From Clostridium sp. C105KSO13 (GTDB taxonomy: Bacteria; Bacillota; Clostridia; Lachnospirales; Lachnospiraceae): 64,000 nt of DNA. Shown one piece after another: positions 54,074 through 62,838 of this stretch (position 1 is its first letter; every line of letters starts with the position of its first letter). Location of the stretch: assembly GCF_001517425.1 (NCBI RefSeq), contig NZ_FBWL01000159.1:1-64000 (forward strand), given 5' to 3'. The notes beneath the pieces were generated by a model. That model was given only the letters and a program-made list of their open reading frames with translations, searched no databases and had not been told where the DNA came from. The position numbers were made by a program, and so were the translations under genes.

Positions 54074-54648
54074 TTACTCCAGTACCCGTATCTTCCCGTC
54101 ATAACACCGGGACTCCATTGCATCATAAAGCGCATTGGAGCGCTTAAATGCACGAATCAATAGTCCCGCTCCCATCTTGCCGAAGGAATCTATAGATGTT
54201 CTGAAATCTTTATTCCCCAATCTGGATTTCTGAGATACCATAATAGCCGATGCTGTTTCCATCAGCACAAAAATAAACCGATAAATCAAAAGCGTAAGCT
54301 CCATCAATATTCCCGGGCAGTGAAGCTTCGCCAGCACGCCCAGAAAATCCATCATAGTCGTATTCAGGGATAAGAAATAAAGACAGGATACACTCGCCAT
54401 TGCTGTGCCAATCAGCTGTACTCCAAACATCATTGACTGAAAACTGCCAGGAGCTTGGCATACAAAGCTCCTGGTATTCGTCCCTTTTTCATAGTCAGCC
54501 ACCCGTTTATGGCAAATGCAATGCCTGCAATAACCAATGACCGGCTGATGACACAGAATAGCAGAGTGATAATGGAAAATATAAACTTCTCAGCAGCATT
54601 CACATATCTAAGTCCAGAGCGATAACAAAGCTTATCAACTACAATCAT
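54074..54648 (-). pseudogene. cbiQ: cbiQ, frameshifted
   Basis: N-terminal part 'DKLCYRSGLRYVNAAEKFIF' to 'GRIPGALYAKLLAVF' runs from ATG 54648 to 54430; the C-terminal part continues in another frame from about 54433 ('MMFGVQLIGTAMASVSCLYF' to 'RSNALYDAMESRCYDG'). One indel near 54433-54440 breaks the transmembrane T component of the cobalt importer. Both halves are otherwise clean. Confidence 0.85.
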
Positions 54649-54669
54649 ACTGTTTTCCTTTCCTGAACT

Positions 54670-54990
54670 CTATTCTTTTACATCTTCTTTATTTTGCCAT
54701 TTTTTTCGTTCCACCATGCGTCCCATAATAAAGTCTATAACGCCCACGCCAATACCTGTCTGAACACAGAACAGCAGGCTCTCCAACTCTCCCGGGAGTT
54801 CTCCGCCCAGAGCAGTCTCCAATATCAGGGTAAACCAGGGGGTGTATTCCCCATGTATCTCTTCTACCATAACACTTCCTGCATCGTCGGAACCGCCAAA
54901 CTCGGCCCCTTTCCGGGCAAACACCGGTATAACTGCAATGAGAAGTGCCACAATAAGCAGCACAATAACTATTTTTTTATTTTTGCTCAT
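54670..54990 (-). CDS. cbiN: Cobalt ECF transporter component CbiN
   Basis: A 106-residue protein with an N-terminal span, an extracytoplasmic loop and a second span ('ESLLFCVQTGIGVGVIDFIM'), as in CbiN. It is the only complete gene left in the cbiMNQO set and overlaps nothing: its ATG is one base-pair cluster behind the cbiM stop. Without CbiM, CbiQ and CbiO it can have no transport role here. Confidence 0.87.
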   Translation of the reverse strand: MSKNKKIVIVLLIVALLIAVIPVFARKGAEFGGSDDAGSVMVEEIHGEYTPWFTLILETALGGELPGELESLLFCVQTGIGVGVIDFIMGRMVERKKWQNKEDVKE

Positions 54991-54991
54991 C

Positions 54992-55728
54992 TCACTTGGC
55001 CTCCTTTAAAAATCCGATTGCCTTCAGTTCCGGTTTTGCATAAGATTCCATAGCCATGATAATAATGACTGTGAGAATTCCTTCAATCACAGCAAGAGGC
55101 AGCTGTGTCGGTGCAAATACACCGAGAAATTCTCCTACTCCGCCTGCTTCAGACGGATAGGCCATAGCGAGCTAGATACTTGTTGCACAGTATGTAAATA
55201 AATCTCCCAGAAATGCCGCCAGAAATACAGAAACTTTCCGGTTTACCTTAAATTTACCGCAAAGCTTATAAATTGCAAAGGACAAAAGTGGTCCCGCAAT
55301 TGCCATGGAAAATGTATTCGCACCCAATGTAGTCAGTCCGCCGTGGGCCAGCAGAATCGCCTGGAACAGCAATACAATAATACCCAAAATACTGACCGCA
55401 GTGGGCCCAAACAGGATGGCCCCTAAGCCTGTTCCGGTCATATGAGAACAGCTTCCGGTCACAGACGGAATTTTCAGGGAGGATATTACAAAAATAAATG
55501 CCCCCGCCATGGCAATCAATGTGATACTTTTGCGGTTTGCCGCAATCTTTTTTTCAGGGAAATAAAACCGGCAGCCAGAAATGGAACACAGATGACGCCC
55601 CACGCAATACAATATTTTGTCGGAAGATATCCCTCCATGATATGCATTGCATTAATAGCCGGTGTGACAGCAAACATAACTGCAAAAGCTATGGATGCCT
55701 TGAGTAACAACTTTTCTTTCTTTGACAT
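54992..55728 (-). pseudogene. cbiM: cbiM, frameshift plus nonsense
   Basis: The cobalt-specific S component. '[20 protein letters not shown]' with the metal-binding N-terminal His is read from ATG 55728. Loss of one A in an A-run (seven now, 55548-55554) shifts frame; the next frame gives '[20 protein letters not shown]' and stops at a TAG (55172) where Gln is expected, and the same frame then continues cleanly from 'LAMAYPSEAGG' to a stop at 54992. Two separate lesions argue against a sequencing slip alone. Confidence 0.88.
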
Positions 55729-55837
55729 GTCTCTCTCCTTTGTGATATTATCTTCTGAAATATTCCAGGTTACCACAAAATCCAAAGAGATTTGCGGCAT
55801 AACACCCGGTCATATTCCCGTAACCATTCAGATTCAT

Positions 55838-56020
55838 TTAAAAGCGGGTATTCTGACTCAAGCCTCACCGCAGTATTCCGCCTTCCTATAAGTAATCTCA
55901 CAGTGACCTAATGGAATACTACTCTTCTTATACAGCAACGGGTATTGTGCAGGATTCGCACCTGCTTCCCCTGCCCTCCGCCATAATAAATATCAATGCC
56001 GGAAAAGCCTTCTTTTAAAT
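55838..56020 (-). ncRNA. Cobalamin riboswitch
   Basis: On the minus strand the leader of cbiM carries cobalamin riboswitch hallmarks in order: GGGGAAGCAGGTGCGAATCC, ACCCGTTGCTGTA, GGTCACTGTGAG, GGAAGGCGG and TGAGTCAGAATACCCGC. Boundaries are approximate. It should turn off the cobalt importer when cobalamin is plentiful. The region between 55844 and the cbiM start likely holds the expression platform. Confidence 0.9.
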
Positions 56021-56042
56021 TGTATGCCGAACCTGAACTACA

Positions 56043-56135
56043 GTTCAGCCATGCAGATTTCCTTGGTTAGCAACCGTAGTTTGGTTGCTTAGCAAAGACG
56101 GTACCCCTGGGGTAAAATCGAGCCGATGGCTGAAC
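56043..56135. other. Structured element of unknown class
   Basis: A perfect 10-bp inverted repeat GTTCAGCCAT/ATGGCTGAAC encloses 73 bases with two inner hairpins, AGCAACC/GGTTGCT and TACCCC/GGGGTA. It lies between the cobO stop and the cobalamin riboswitch. I do not recognise the class. Confidence 0.5.
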
Positions 56136-56182
56136 TGTTAACTATCTATGTAATTGCAGACATGAAATCCACATTACATACT

Positions 56183-56710
56183 TTAATACTCAATACCCCT
56201 TCTTGCCTTTATATTTTGGTCAAAGGGGTGCTTAATCTTCTGAATCTCTGATACATAATCAGCGACTTCTATTAATGTTTCTGAGGGATTCCTTCCGGTT
56301 AAAACAATCTCCAGTCCCTCTGGTTTTTCCTTCAAAAATTTTAATGCTTCCGGGTGAGAGATTAATTCGCAATTATAAGCTGCTATGAATTCATCCATAA
56401 CCAGCAGATCATAACTTTCCGAGGCAACTTTCTCTATAGCTGTGTTCCAGAGCTTTCCGTATACCGCCTCCGCCAGCCGTTTTTCCTCTGCACTTAGTGT
56501 GTTATAAAAGCCAAAAGACTTTTGCAGGTGAAAAACTTCTATCTCAGGGATTTGGTCTAGAATACGTAATTCACCGGAAACTTCATTTTTCAAAAACCTG
56601 ATAAACAAAACCTTCATGCCACACTCTGCTGCCCGGACTGCCAGACCTGTAGCTGCGGTTGTCTTACCTTTTCCATCACCACAATAAATATGGATTAATC
56701 CACGTTTCAT
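56183..56710 (-). CDS. cobO: Cob(I)yrinic acid a,c-diamide adenosyltransferase
   Basis: A 175-residue CobA/CobO/BtuR-type P-loop enzyme. 'IHIYCGDGKGKTTAATGLAV' is the ATP site and 'DLLVMDEFIAAYN' the Walker B region; 'EIVLTGRNPSETLIEVADYV' is family-typical. It attaches the 5'-deoxyadenosyl group to cobalt. ATG 56710 follows GAGGTGAGGGG; six more codons upstream overlap that site. Upstream of the cbi remnants, so cobalamin salvage may persist though cobalt uptake is lost. Confidence 0.92.
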   Translation of the reverse strand: MKRGLIHIYCGDGKGKTTAATGLAVRAAECGMKVLFIRFLKNEVSGELRILDQIPEIEVFHLQKSFGFYNTLSAEEKRLAEAVYGKLWNTAIEKVASESYDLLVMDEFIAAYNCELISHPEALKFLKEKPEGLEIVLTGRNPSETLIEVADYVSEIQKIKHPFDQNIKARRGIEY

Positions 56711-56786
56711 CCCCTCACCTCGCTTCATTTTATAAATTTTATCACAATATAAATCATTATGCCTTTTTTAAGTACGAAAACTATAG

Positions 56787-57110
56787 CTAATCTAAATGAT
56801 ATATTTCCTGCATACCAGACCAAAATTCATCTTTTTCTTTATCTTCTAGCGGTTGCATCAACGGCTTTACTAAATCCCACCATTTTTGAGTGGCCGGATC
56901 TGAGGCCATTTTTGCCATGTCTTCCTTATAGTTTTCTCCGACATATTCATAATAAGAAAACATAAAATCTCCACGCTGATAAATGGAATAATTTTGTATG
57001 TTACACTTCTTAATCATTTCATTCACCCCCGGTAAGGGGTTGGCGTGGTATTCTTTGTATTTCTCTAAGCCTTCCGGTTTTATTCTAATCATCTCACCAC
57101 ATCGTTTCAT
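56787..57110 (-). CDS. rhaM: L-rhamnose mutarotase-like protein
   Basis: A 107-residue RhaM/DUF718 protein: 'IRIKPEGLEKYKEYHANPLP' with the catalytic His, 'NYSIYQRGDFMFSYYEYVG' and the C-terminal 'KWWDLVKPLMQPL'. Interconverts sugar anomers; rhamnose specificity cannot be assumed because no rha genes are here. ATG 57110 follows GGAGGG. Last gene of the second sugar operon. Confidence 0.9.
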   Translation of the reverse strand: MKRCGEMIRIKPEGLEKYKEYHANPLPGVNEMIKKCNIQNYSIYQRGDFMFSYYEYVGENYKEDMAKMASDPATQKWWDLVKPLMQPLEDKEKDEFWSGMQEIYHLD

Positions 57111-57129
57111 CCTTACTGCCCTCCTTTTT

Positions 57130-58170
57130 TCATTCATATACTTTTTGTGCTTCATCAAAAAGTGCATGAATATTACTTGGTGGTACATCCGGCATAATTG
57201 CCTCATGGCTGGGAGAAATAATCAACCCTGTCGGGAAAATGGATCTTAATTCCTTTACCTTGTTTCTCACATCATCCGGTGAGCCGTTTACCAGAAGATC
57301 CTGTGTATCCACACCTCCGCAAAACGACACTTGACCGTCAAATTTTGCTTTCAGGTTTTTCGGTTCCATACCAGCTGCCAAAGCCTGTATAGGGTGTATG
57401 GCATCTACTCCTGCCTCAATCAAGTCCGGAATCACATCTACAATAGAACCACAAGAATGATAAATGACCTTCAATCCATAACTATGTGCCTGCTCTACCA
57501 ACCTTTTACACCCGGGTATAATAAACCGGCGTACCATATCCGGCGATAGCATCAACCCGCGCTGACTTCCCATATCATTTCCTATTAGTACAACATCTAA
57601 TTCTCCCTTTGTGGCTTCGTAGAAAATCCCATTTGCTTTCAGATAAAACTCCATAATCTTTTCATCCACTGCTTCATATATCTCCGGGTTGGCAATCATG
57701 TTCATTAAGGCAGTCTCCATTCCAAAAGAAGCACACGTATCCTGAAAGTGACAGGACCACATCATTCCAATCCTCACTTTATCTTTGGGTGCTGCCTCTA
57801 TACGGCGCTTGCACTCCTCTGCATCAATATATTTTTCAGGATCAGGCCACTCAAAGAAATCTAAATCTTCCAATTCTTCTGCATCTTTAAAGCACCCATC
57901 AGCAGTCAGTGTCCTGTCCTCAGCATCTACATTTCCGTCCATGTACCAGTCAAAGGCTGCATAAATGGCACTTGCTGTGGGCGAGTTATAAGGCACCTCA
58001 ACAGCATAAAAGTCGTCTCCTATTGCCAGCTTTAATTCATGCATATTTTTCACCCCGTAATGCTCAAACAGTGCGGGCTGTGCGTGAATGTCCGGCATGC
58101 CCAGCCACGCTGCCGGCCTGTCAACAGGCTTTCTTTCAATTGTTGCTGTAAAACGTTCTCTACTATTCAT
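57130..58170 (-). CDS. UROD-superfamily (MtaA-like) protein
   Basis: A 346-residue TIM-barrel protein of the uroporphyrinogen decarboxylase superfamily. It is not canonical HemE: it has 'VIYHSCGSIVDVIPDLIEAG' with an HxC pair and 'GQVSFCGGVDTQDLL' with another Cys 44 residues on, a possible zinc/thiol site like that of methylcobalamin-dependent methyltransferases. Members of this subgroup often sit in sugar operons with unknown role. TAGGAGG site; 10 bp after the permease. Confidence 0.8.
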   Translation of the reverse strand: MNSRERFTATIERKPVDRPAAWLGMPDIHAQPALFEHYGVKNMHELKLAIGDDFYAVEVPYNSPTASAIYAAFDWYMDGNVDAEDRTLTADGCFKDAEELEDLDFFEWPDPEKYIDAEECKRRIEAAPKDKVRIGMMWSCHFQDTCASFGMETALMNMIANPEIYEAVDEKIMEFYLKANGIFYEATKGELDVVLIGNDMGSQRGLMLSPDMVRRFIIPGCKRLVEQAHSYGLKVIYHSCGSIVDVIPDLIEAGVDAIHPIQALAAGMEPKNLKAKFDGQVSFCGGVDTQDLLVNGSPDDVRNKVKELRSIFPTGLIISPSHEAIMPDVPPSNIHALFDEAQKVYE

Positions 58171-58180
58171 TTTTTACCTC

Positions 58181-59131
58181 CTACGCCTGACTTCTTTTCT
58201 GAATACTGTTGATAATAACTGCTCCAAATATCACAAGCCCCTTTATTACACTCTGCATGTACGCATTTACCCCTAAAAGAACCATACCATTACTTAAAAT
58301 CCCGACAAATAATAAACCAATAATGGTTCCCCAAAGAGTGCCCTCTCCTCCAGACATATTGGTTCCCCCGATAATTGCACCAGCAATGGTATCCATCTCC
58401 CAGCCATTAGCGCAGGTTGGATCGCCAGATCTTACTTTGGATGTCAATAACACCCCTGCTACGCCACATAACATAGAAGATATTACAAACACCAGAGTCT
58501 TTACTTTTTCGACGTTAATCCCGGACAGCCTGGCTGACTCTTCATTTCCTCCAATCGCATAAGTAGCACGGCCAAACGAGGTGAACTTCATAATATAAAT
58601 AAATATTGCATAAAAAATAGCCATATATATAACCAATAGGGGAATTCCTCCCAAAGTTCCTGCAGAAATCACACCAAAGCTTTTGTCAAATCCTGCTACC
58701 GGATATCCCCCTGTTATAGTCTGTGCCAGTCCTCTGATAGCCTGCATCAATGCCAAGGTTACTAAAAAGGAATGTAGTTTTAGTTTAGCTGTCACACCGC
58801 CTGAAACCAGTCCGATCACCCCACTGATTACAACTGTAAAGAGAATTGCAAGAAAAGCCGGTATCTTAGCGTTCATAAACATTGCACAGCTTACCGAAGC
58901 CAGGGCTACAATAGACCCGACACTTAAATCAATGTTTCCGGTGATAATAATCATAGTCATACCAATTGCCACAATTGACTGGATAGATATTTGTTTTATT
59001 ATGGTAAGCAGATTCGTAGCTGTCAAAAACTTATTACTTGAAAAAGCCAGAATGATACACATAACCGCCAGTACAATGTACATAATATTTTTCATTATAA
59101 ACTGTTTTGGACTCATCCTTTTCATCTTCAT
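58181..59131 (-). CDS. Ribose-type ABC permease (second system)
   Basis: A 316-residue CUT2 permease; 'SIQSIVAIGMTMIIITGNID' and 'IIGGTNMSGGEGTLWGTIIG' are family segments. Its start overlaps the ATPase stop (TAATG). Confidence 0.92.
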   Translation of the reverse strand: MKMKRMSPKQFIMKNIMYIVLAVMCIILAFSSNKFLTATNLLTIIKQISIQSIVAIGMTMIIITGNIDLSVGSIVALASVSCAMFMNAKIPAFLAILFTVVISGVIGLVSGGVTAKLKLHSFLVTLALMQAIRGLAQTITGGYPVAGFDKSFGVISAGTLGGIPLLVIYMAIFYAIFIYIMKFTSFGRATYAIGGNEESARLSGINVEKVKTLVFVISSMLCGVAGVLLTSKVRSGDPTCANGWEMDTIAGAIIGGTNMSGGEGTLWGTIIGLLFVGILSNGMVLLGVNAYMQSVIKGLVIFGAVIINSIQKRSQA

Positions 59132-60651
59132 TATATTTCTCCTCTTTCTTCTACAGTTTTGTGACTTGTCGCATAATCTAAAAGAATTTCCTGAGTCAAA
59201 TCATGATTTTCCAAAACACCAGTTACCCTGCCTGCTGCAAATACTACAATCCGGTTAGATATCTGCAGTACTTCTGGCAATTCAGATGATATCATAATGA
59301 TTCCAATTCCCTGTGCCGCAAGAGTATTCATCAATGAATAGATTTGATTCTTCGAACCCACATCAATTCCCCTGGTTGGCTCATCCATAATTAAAACCTT
59401 TGGCTCGGTCGCCAGCCATTTTGCAATAACTACTTTCTGCTGGTTTCCACCGCTTAACTCTTTTGCCGTCTGAGCGCCATCCCGGCACTTTATGCTCAAT
59501 GATTCAATATACTTTTTTGTCAATACTTCTTCCCTTTTCAAATCAAGACCAATGATTTTCTTTAATTTATCCAATATGGTCATGCCTACATTGGTATGAA
59601 GATTCATATTTAATATGAGTCCCTCTTCTTTCCTATCCTCGGTCACAAATCCAATTCCAGCTCTTTTGGCATCCATCGGCGACTTAATTTTCACTTTTTT
59701 CCCTTCTATGTATACCTGTCCTGAATCCCTTTTATCCGCACCAAACAGTGCTCTTACAAATTCAGTTCTCCCGGCTCCCGCCAACCCCGCAATACCAAGT
59801 ATTTCTCCTTTATGTAAATTTAAATTAATATCTTGGAAGCTCCTGCCTGAAGTAAAGTTCTTTGCTTCCAAAAGTACTTCACCGCCAGCGTTATTAATCT
59901 GTTCTGTACAGGTTATATTTTTTCCTACCATATTTTCAATAATGATCTGCTTTGGCGCATCCTCTATATTCATCGTCTTGACATATTTCCCATCGCGGTA
60001 GATTGAAATCCTGTTACATATAATCGGAAGTTCTTCCAAACGGTGTGATACATAAATGATACTAATACCTTTTTTCTGCAGTTCTTTTACCACATGGAAC
60101 ATGTTATCAATCTCATGTTCTGACAAAGAGGCTGTAGGTTCATCCATAATCAGTACTTTAATATCATTAGACATCGCTTTTGCAATTTCAACCATCTGTT
60201 TCTGCGCTACACTTAAATTGCTTACTAATTCCTGTGGATTAATATCACTGTTTAGCAATGATAAGGTTTTCTGCGCTTCTTCATTTACCTTTTTCCAATC
60301 TACCTGCTTAATTGGACCTATCTGCTTTTTCAGCAATTTGCCCATATATATATTCTCAGCTACAGATACAGTATTTATCAAACTAAACTCTTGATATACG
60401 GCACTAATTCCAAGTGCCCGTGCCTCAAATGTAGATTTTACCCGTATATCTTTTCCCTCAAGAAAAATGTGTCCCTCATCATTGGAATAAGCACCGGTAA
60501 TAATCTTAATCAGAGTACTTTTCCCTGCCCCATTTGCACCCACCAGCGCATGAACTTCTCCTCGGCGGACTTCCAAGCTTGCATTGTCGAGTGCGGTGAT
60601 CCCACCAAATCTTTTTGTAATACCCTCTGCCTTTAATACTATATCAGCCAC
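59131..60651 (-). CDS. Ribose-type ABC ATPase (second system)
   Basis: A 506-residue tandem ATPase. Walker A 'GANGAGKSTLIKII', degenerate second P-loop 'GLAGAGRTEFVRAL', signature 'LSGGNQQKVVIAKWL', Walker B 'VLIMDEPTRGIDVG'. GTG 60651 lies behind GAAGGTG; the earlier GTG at 60660 is within that site. Coupled to the permease. Confidence 0.92.
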   Translation of the reverse strand: MADIVLKAEGITKRFGGITALDNASLEVRRGEVHALVGANGAGKSTLIKIITGAYSNDEGHIFLEGKDIRVKSTFEARALGISAVYQEFSLINTVSVAENIYMGKLLKKQIGPIKQVDWKKVNEEAQKTLSLLNSDINPQELVSNLSVAQKQMVEIAKAMSNDIKVLIMDEPTASLSEHEIDNMFHVVKELQKKGISIIYVSHRLEELPIICNRISIYRDGKYVKTMNIEDAPKQIIIENMVGKNITCTEQINNAGGEVLLEAKNFTSGRSFQDINLNLHKGEILGIAGLAGAGRTEFVRALFGADKRDSGQVYIEGKKVKIKSPMDAKRAGIGFVTEDRKEEGLILNMNLHTNVGMTILDKLKKIIGLDLKREEVLTKKYIESLSIKCRDGAQTAKELSGGNQQKVVIAKWLATEPKVLIMDEPTRGIDVGSKNQIYSLMNTLAAQGIGIIMISSELPEVLQISNRIVVFAAGRVTGVLENHDLTQEILLDYATSHKTVEERGEI

Positions 60652-60682
60652 TTTTATCACCTTCGCTTTTTTCTAAAATATA

Positions 60683-60708
60683 GGGTGCTTCCTGTGTGAG
60701 AAACACCC
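60683..60708 (-). terminator. Attenuator-like hairpin between binding protein and ATPase
   Basis: Minus-strand GGGTGTTTC/GAAGCACCC stem (one mismatch) with an eight-base loop and a T/A-rich tail. Likely a partial terminator giving more binding protein than ATPase. Confidence 0.5.
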
Positions 60709-60718
60709 CTCCAACGTA

Positions 60719-61729
60719 TTATTCTTCTGCCAGTCCCTTATGTTCTTCAATGTAAGTCTCAAGCTCATCGGTCTGATCTTTTGCATATGTCTTCAGTGGA
60801 ACCAATGTCTCTTTCTCAATATCTTCTCCTTTTGCAGCCTTTACTGCATTTTCTACAGCCGTGTATCCAATATCATATGGCATTTGAGTGGTAATCGCCT
60901 GTAATTTCACATCATCTCCAAGCATATCCTTTGCAAGCTCTACGCTCATATCAGTCCCCATTACCACTATATCTTTATTTCCCGCATTCTGAAGTGCTGC
61001 CACACATCCTAACAATGATGTCTGATTCCATGCCCAAATCAAATCAATATCCGGATTTGCTGTCAAAATCTGTTCAGTAATATCAAGCCCTTCTTCCTGA
61101 GACTCTGCATCTTGAGATGCCACAATTTCTAAGCCTTTCACGCCTTTCACCGCGTCCTCAAAGCCTTTGCAGCGCTCCACACCTACTTCATAACTGGAAT
61201 TAGTCAAAAGAGCCATTTTACAACCTTCCGGGAAGTTTTCCTTTACATATTCTGCCACATATTCTCCTGTCATCCCACCTAACTTATTATTGGAAACTCC
61301 TACAAATCCATCTGTATCTGTATCAACTGTTGTATTCCAATTTATAACAGGAATTCCGGCTTCTTTTGCAGATTCAATTGCCGCTGCCGAAGCATCTGTT
61401 GATAATGGAGAAATGCAAAGAGCATCTACCTGTTCTGCCACAAAAGTTGACACATTGTCAGATTCCTTAGACACTTCATTATCAGAACTCACAATACTAA
61501 GAGAAACGTCCAGTTTTTTGGCTGCCCCTTCCATCCCCTGGATAACTTCCGCAAACCATTCACCTGATGTGTTCATAATAACGGAGCCGATTTCCAGCTT
61601 GTCACCAGAAGATTTATTGTCCTTTGCCTGAGCCGAACTAACGTCAGTGTCATCACTCTTCCCGCATCCTGCCAGCATACTGATTACCATCACTGCAGAC
61701 AACAATCCACTTACTACTTTCCTTTTCAT
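60719..61729 (-). CDS. Ribose-type substrate-binding lipoprotein (second system)
   Basis: A 336-residue family 2 binding protein. Leader ends with lipobox 'VISMLAGCGK'; core motifs 'IGSVIMNTSGEWFAEVIQGM' and 'VDALCISPLSTDASAAAIES'. ATG 61729 follows GGAGGG; 'MWREND' upstream overlaps that site. Feeds the adjacent ABC importer; ligand unknown. Confidence 0.92.
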   Translation of the reverse strand: MKRKVVSGLLSAVMVISMLAGCGKSDDTDVSSAQAKDNKSSGDKLEIGSVIMNTSGEWFAEVIQGMEGAAKKLDVSLSIVSSDNEVSKESDNVSTFVAEQVDALCISPLSTDASAAAIESAKEAGIPVINWNTTVDTDTDGFVGVSNNKLGGMTGEYVAEYVKENFPEGCKMALLTNSSYEVGVERCKGFEDAVKGVKGLEIVASQDAESQEEGLDITEQILTANPDIDLIWAWNQTSLLGCVAALQNAGNKDIVVMGTDMSVELAKDMLGDDVKLQAITTQMPYDIGYTAVENAVKAAKGEDIEKETLVPLKTYAKDQTDELETYIEEHKGLAEE

Positions 61730-61754
61730 ATCATTTTCCCTCCACAATCTTTAT

Positions 61755-61818
61755 TTTTAAGATATTTCTATCTTAAAAGAAACAGGTGAAAATATGAATT
61801 CAATATTTTCACCTGTTT
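61755..61818 (-). terminator. Two adjacent hairpins between the binding-protein genes
   Basis: A 15-bp perfect stem (arms 61780-61794 and 61804-61818, nine-base loop) and a 10-bp perfect stem TTTTAAGATA/TATCTTAAAA (61755-61778, four-base loop). The first can end or attenuate transcription in either direction; the second abuts the ribosome site of the next gene. Confidence 0.6.
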
Positions 61819-61834
61819 GGTCGAATTTTTTATA

Positions 61835-62812
61835 TTACCATTTTTCTCTATATGTACTAATGTTTTCTTGCGTCAATACTTGAATCGGATCTTTATACCA
61901 TGGAATCAACTTCTTTCCCTGTATTTTCCATAGAGCGCAGTATATACTGTATTTGCCTTCATACTCGGGAGGCTGAGTAATGATTCCCGCCAGCTTGCCG
62001 GCCTCCAATGCATCCATGTACTCCTCATCTTCTGCAATTCCAATCACTTTCACCTGCCCTATCTTCCCCATATCTGTCAAAGCTTCAATTGCCCCCATTG
62101 CCATTTCGCTGTCATGACAGTAAATGCCCTTTATATCTGGAGTTTCCCGGATGAGATCCATTGTTACCAGCTTGGCTTTTGTCCGGTTCCATGCACCATT
62201 TCCAACTCCAACTATCTGGATACTGGAATAAGGCTCAAGTGTATCACTAAATGCCTGGGTCCTATATATTTGGGGATCACTTCCAGGGCTGCCCTCCACA
62301 ATCCCTATCTTGCCTCCCTCGGCTCCCAACAATTCTATCATAAGCTCAGCAGCTTTTTCACCTTCCTCCGAACTGCTGGCACCAACATAGGCTTGTATAT
62401 ACTCTGACGAAATCCCATCTACTTTCATATTTACATTAATCACGGGTATATTTGCTTCTTTAGCTTTCTTCAAAGGTATGAGGGCCGCCTTAGAATTAAC
62501 AGGAGCAATTATGATAGATCCTACCCCCTGTTCGATAAATTCCTCTATTTGATGTTTCTGCTCCTCAGCATCCCATCCGGCATATTTGAAAATCACTTCC
62601 ATACCTTCGTTTTGAGCTGCTTTCTCCATTGCTTCAGCCACTCTTGTAAGATAGATGCTTTTATCCGCCAGTGATACTCCCACAACCTTTGGATTATATC
62701 TCTTTTCTTTCCCTTCCTCCGCTTTTTTATCAATAGCAGCACCCCTGCAGCCGCACAAAACAGTAACTAAAATCAGCACTGCACCTATGATTTGTCTGTA
62801 TTGCTTTTTCAC
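61835..62812 (-). CDS. Sugar-binding lipoprotein, probable sensory partner
   Basis: A 325-residue family 2 periplasmic-binding protein with lipobox 'VTVLCGCRG'. Body: 'PKVVGVSLADKSIYLTRVAE', 'IIIAPVNSKAALIPLKKAKE'. GTG 62812 follows AGGAGG. It lies directly after the sensor kinase gene and is cut off from the importer by strong hairpins, so it may present ligand to the kinase rather than to the transporter. That role is inferred from position. Confidence 0.85.
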   Translation of the reverse strand: MKKQYRQIIGAVLILVTVLCGCRGAAIDKKAEEGKEKRYNPKVVGVSLADKSIYLTRVAEAMEKAAQNEGMEVIFKYAGWDAEEQKHQIEEFIEQGVGSIIIAPVNSKAALIPLKKAKEANIPVINVNMKVDGISSEYIQAYVGASSSEEGEKAAELMIELLGAEGGKIGIVEGSPGSDPQIYRTQAFSDTLEPYSSIQIVGVGNGAWNRTKAKLVTMDLIRETPDIKGIYCHDSEMAMGAIEALTDMGKIGQVKVIGIAEDEEYMDALEAGKLAGIITQPPEYEGKYSIYCALWKIQGKKLIPWYKDPIQVLTQENISTYREKW

Positions 62813-62838
62813 TGCTATCACCTCCTGTAGTTTTTCAC

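Noticed and set aside
55172-55174. Amber codon in cbiM as a recoded (pyrrolysine) position
   Set aside because: A Gln is expected there and CAG to TAG is a single change; the gene also has a frameshift, and no recoding signal or PylS/PylT genes are visible.
56043-56135. Assignment of the structured element to c-di-GMP, fluoride, THF or group II intron RNA
   Set aside because: None of the conserved core sequences of these classes could be found on either strand.
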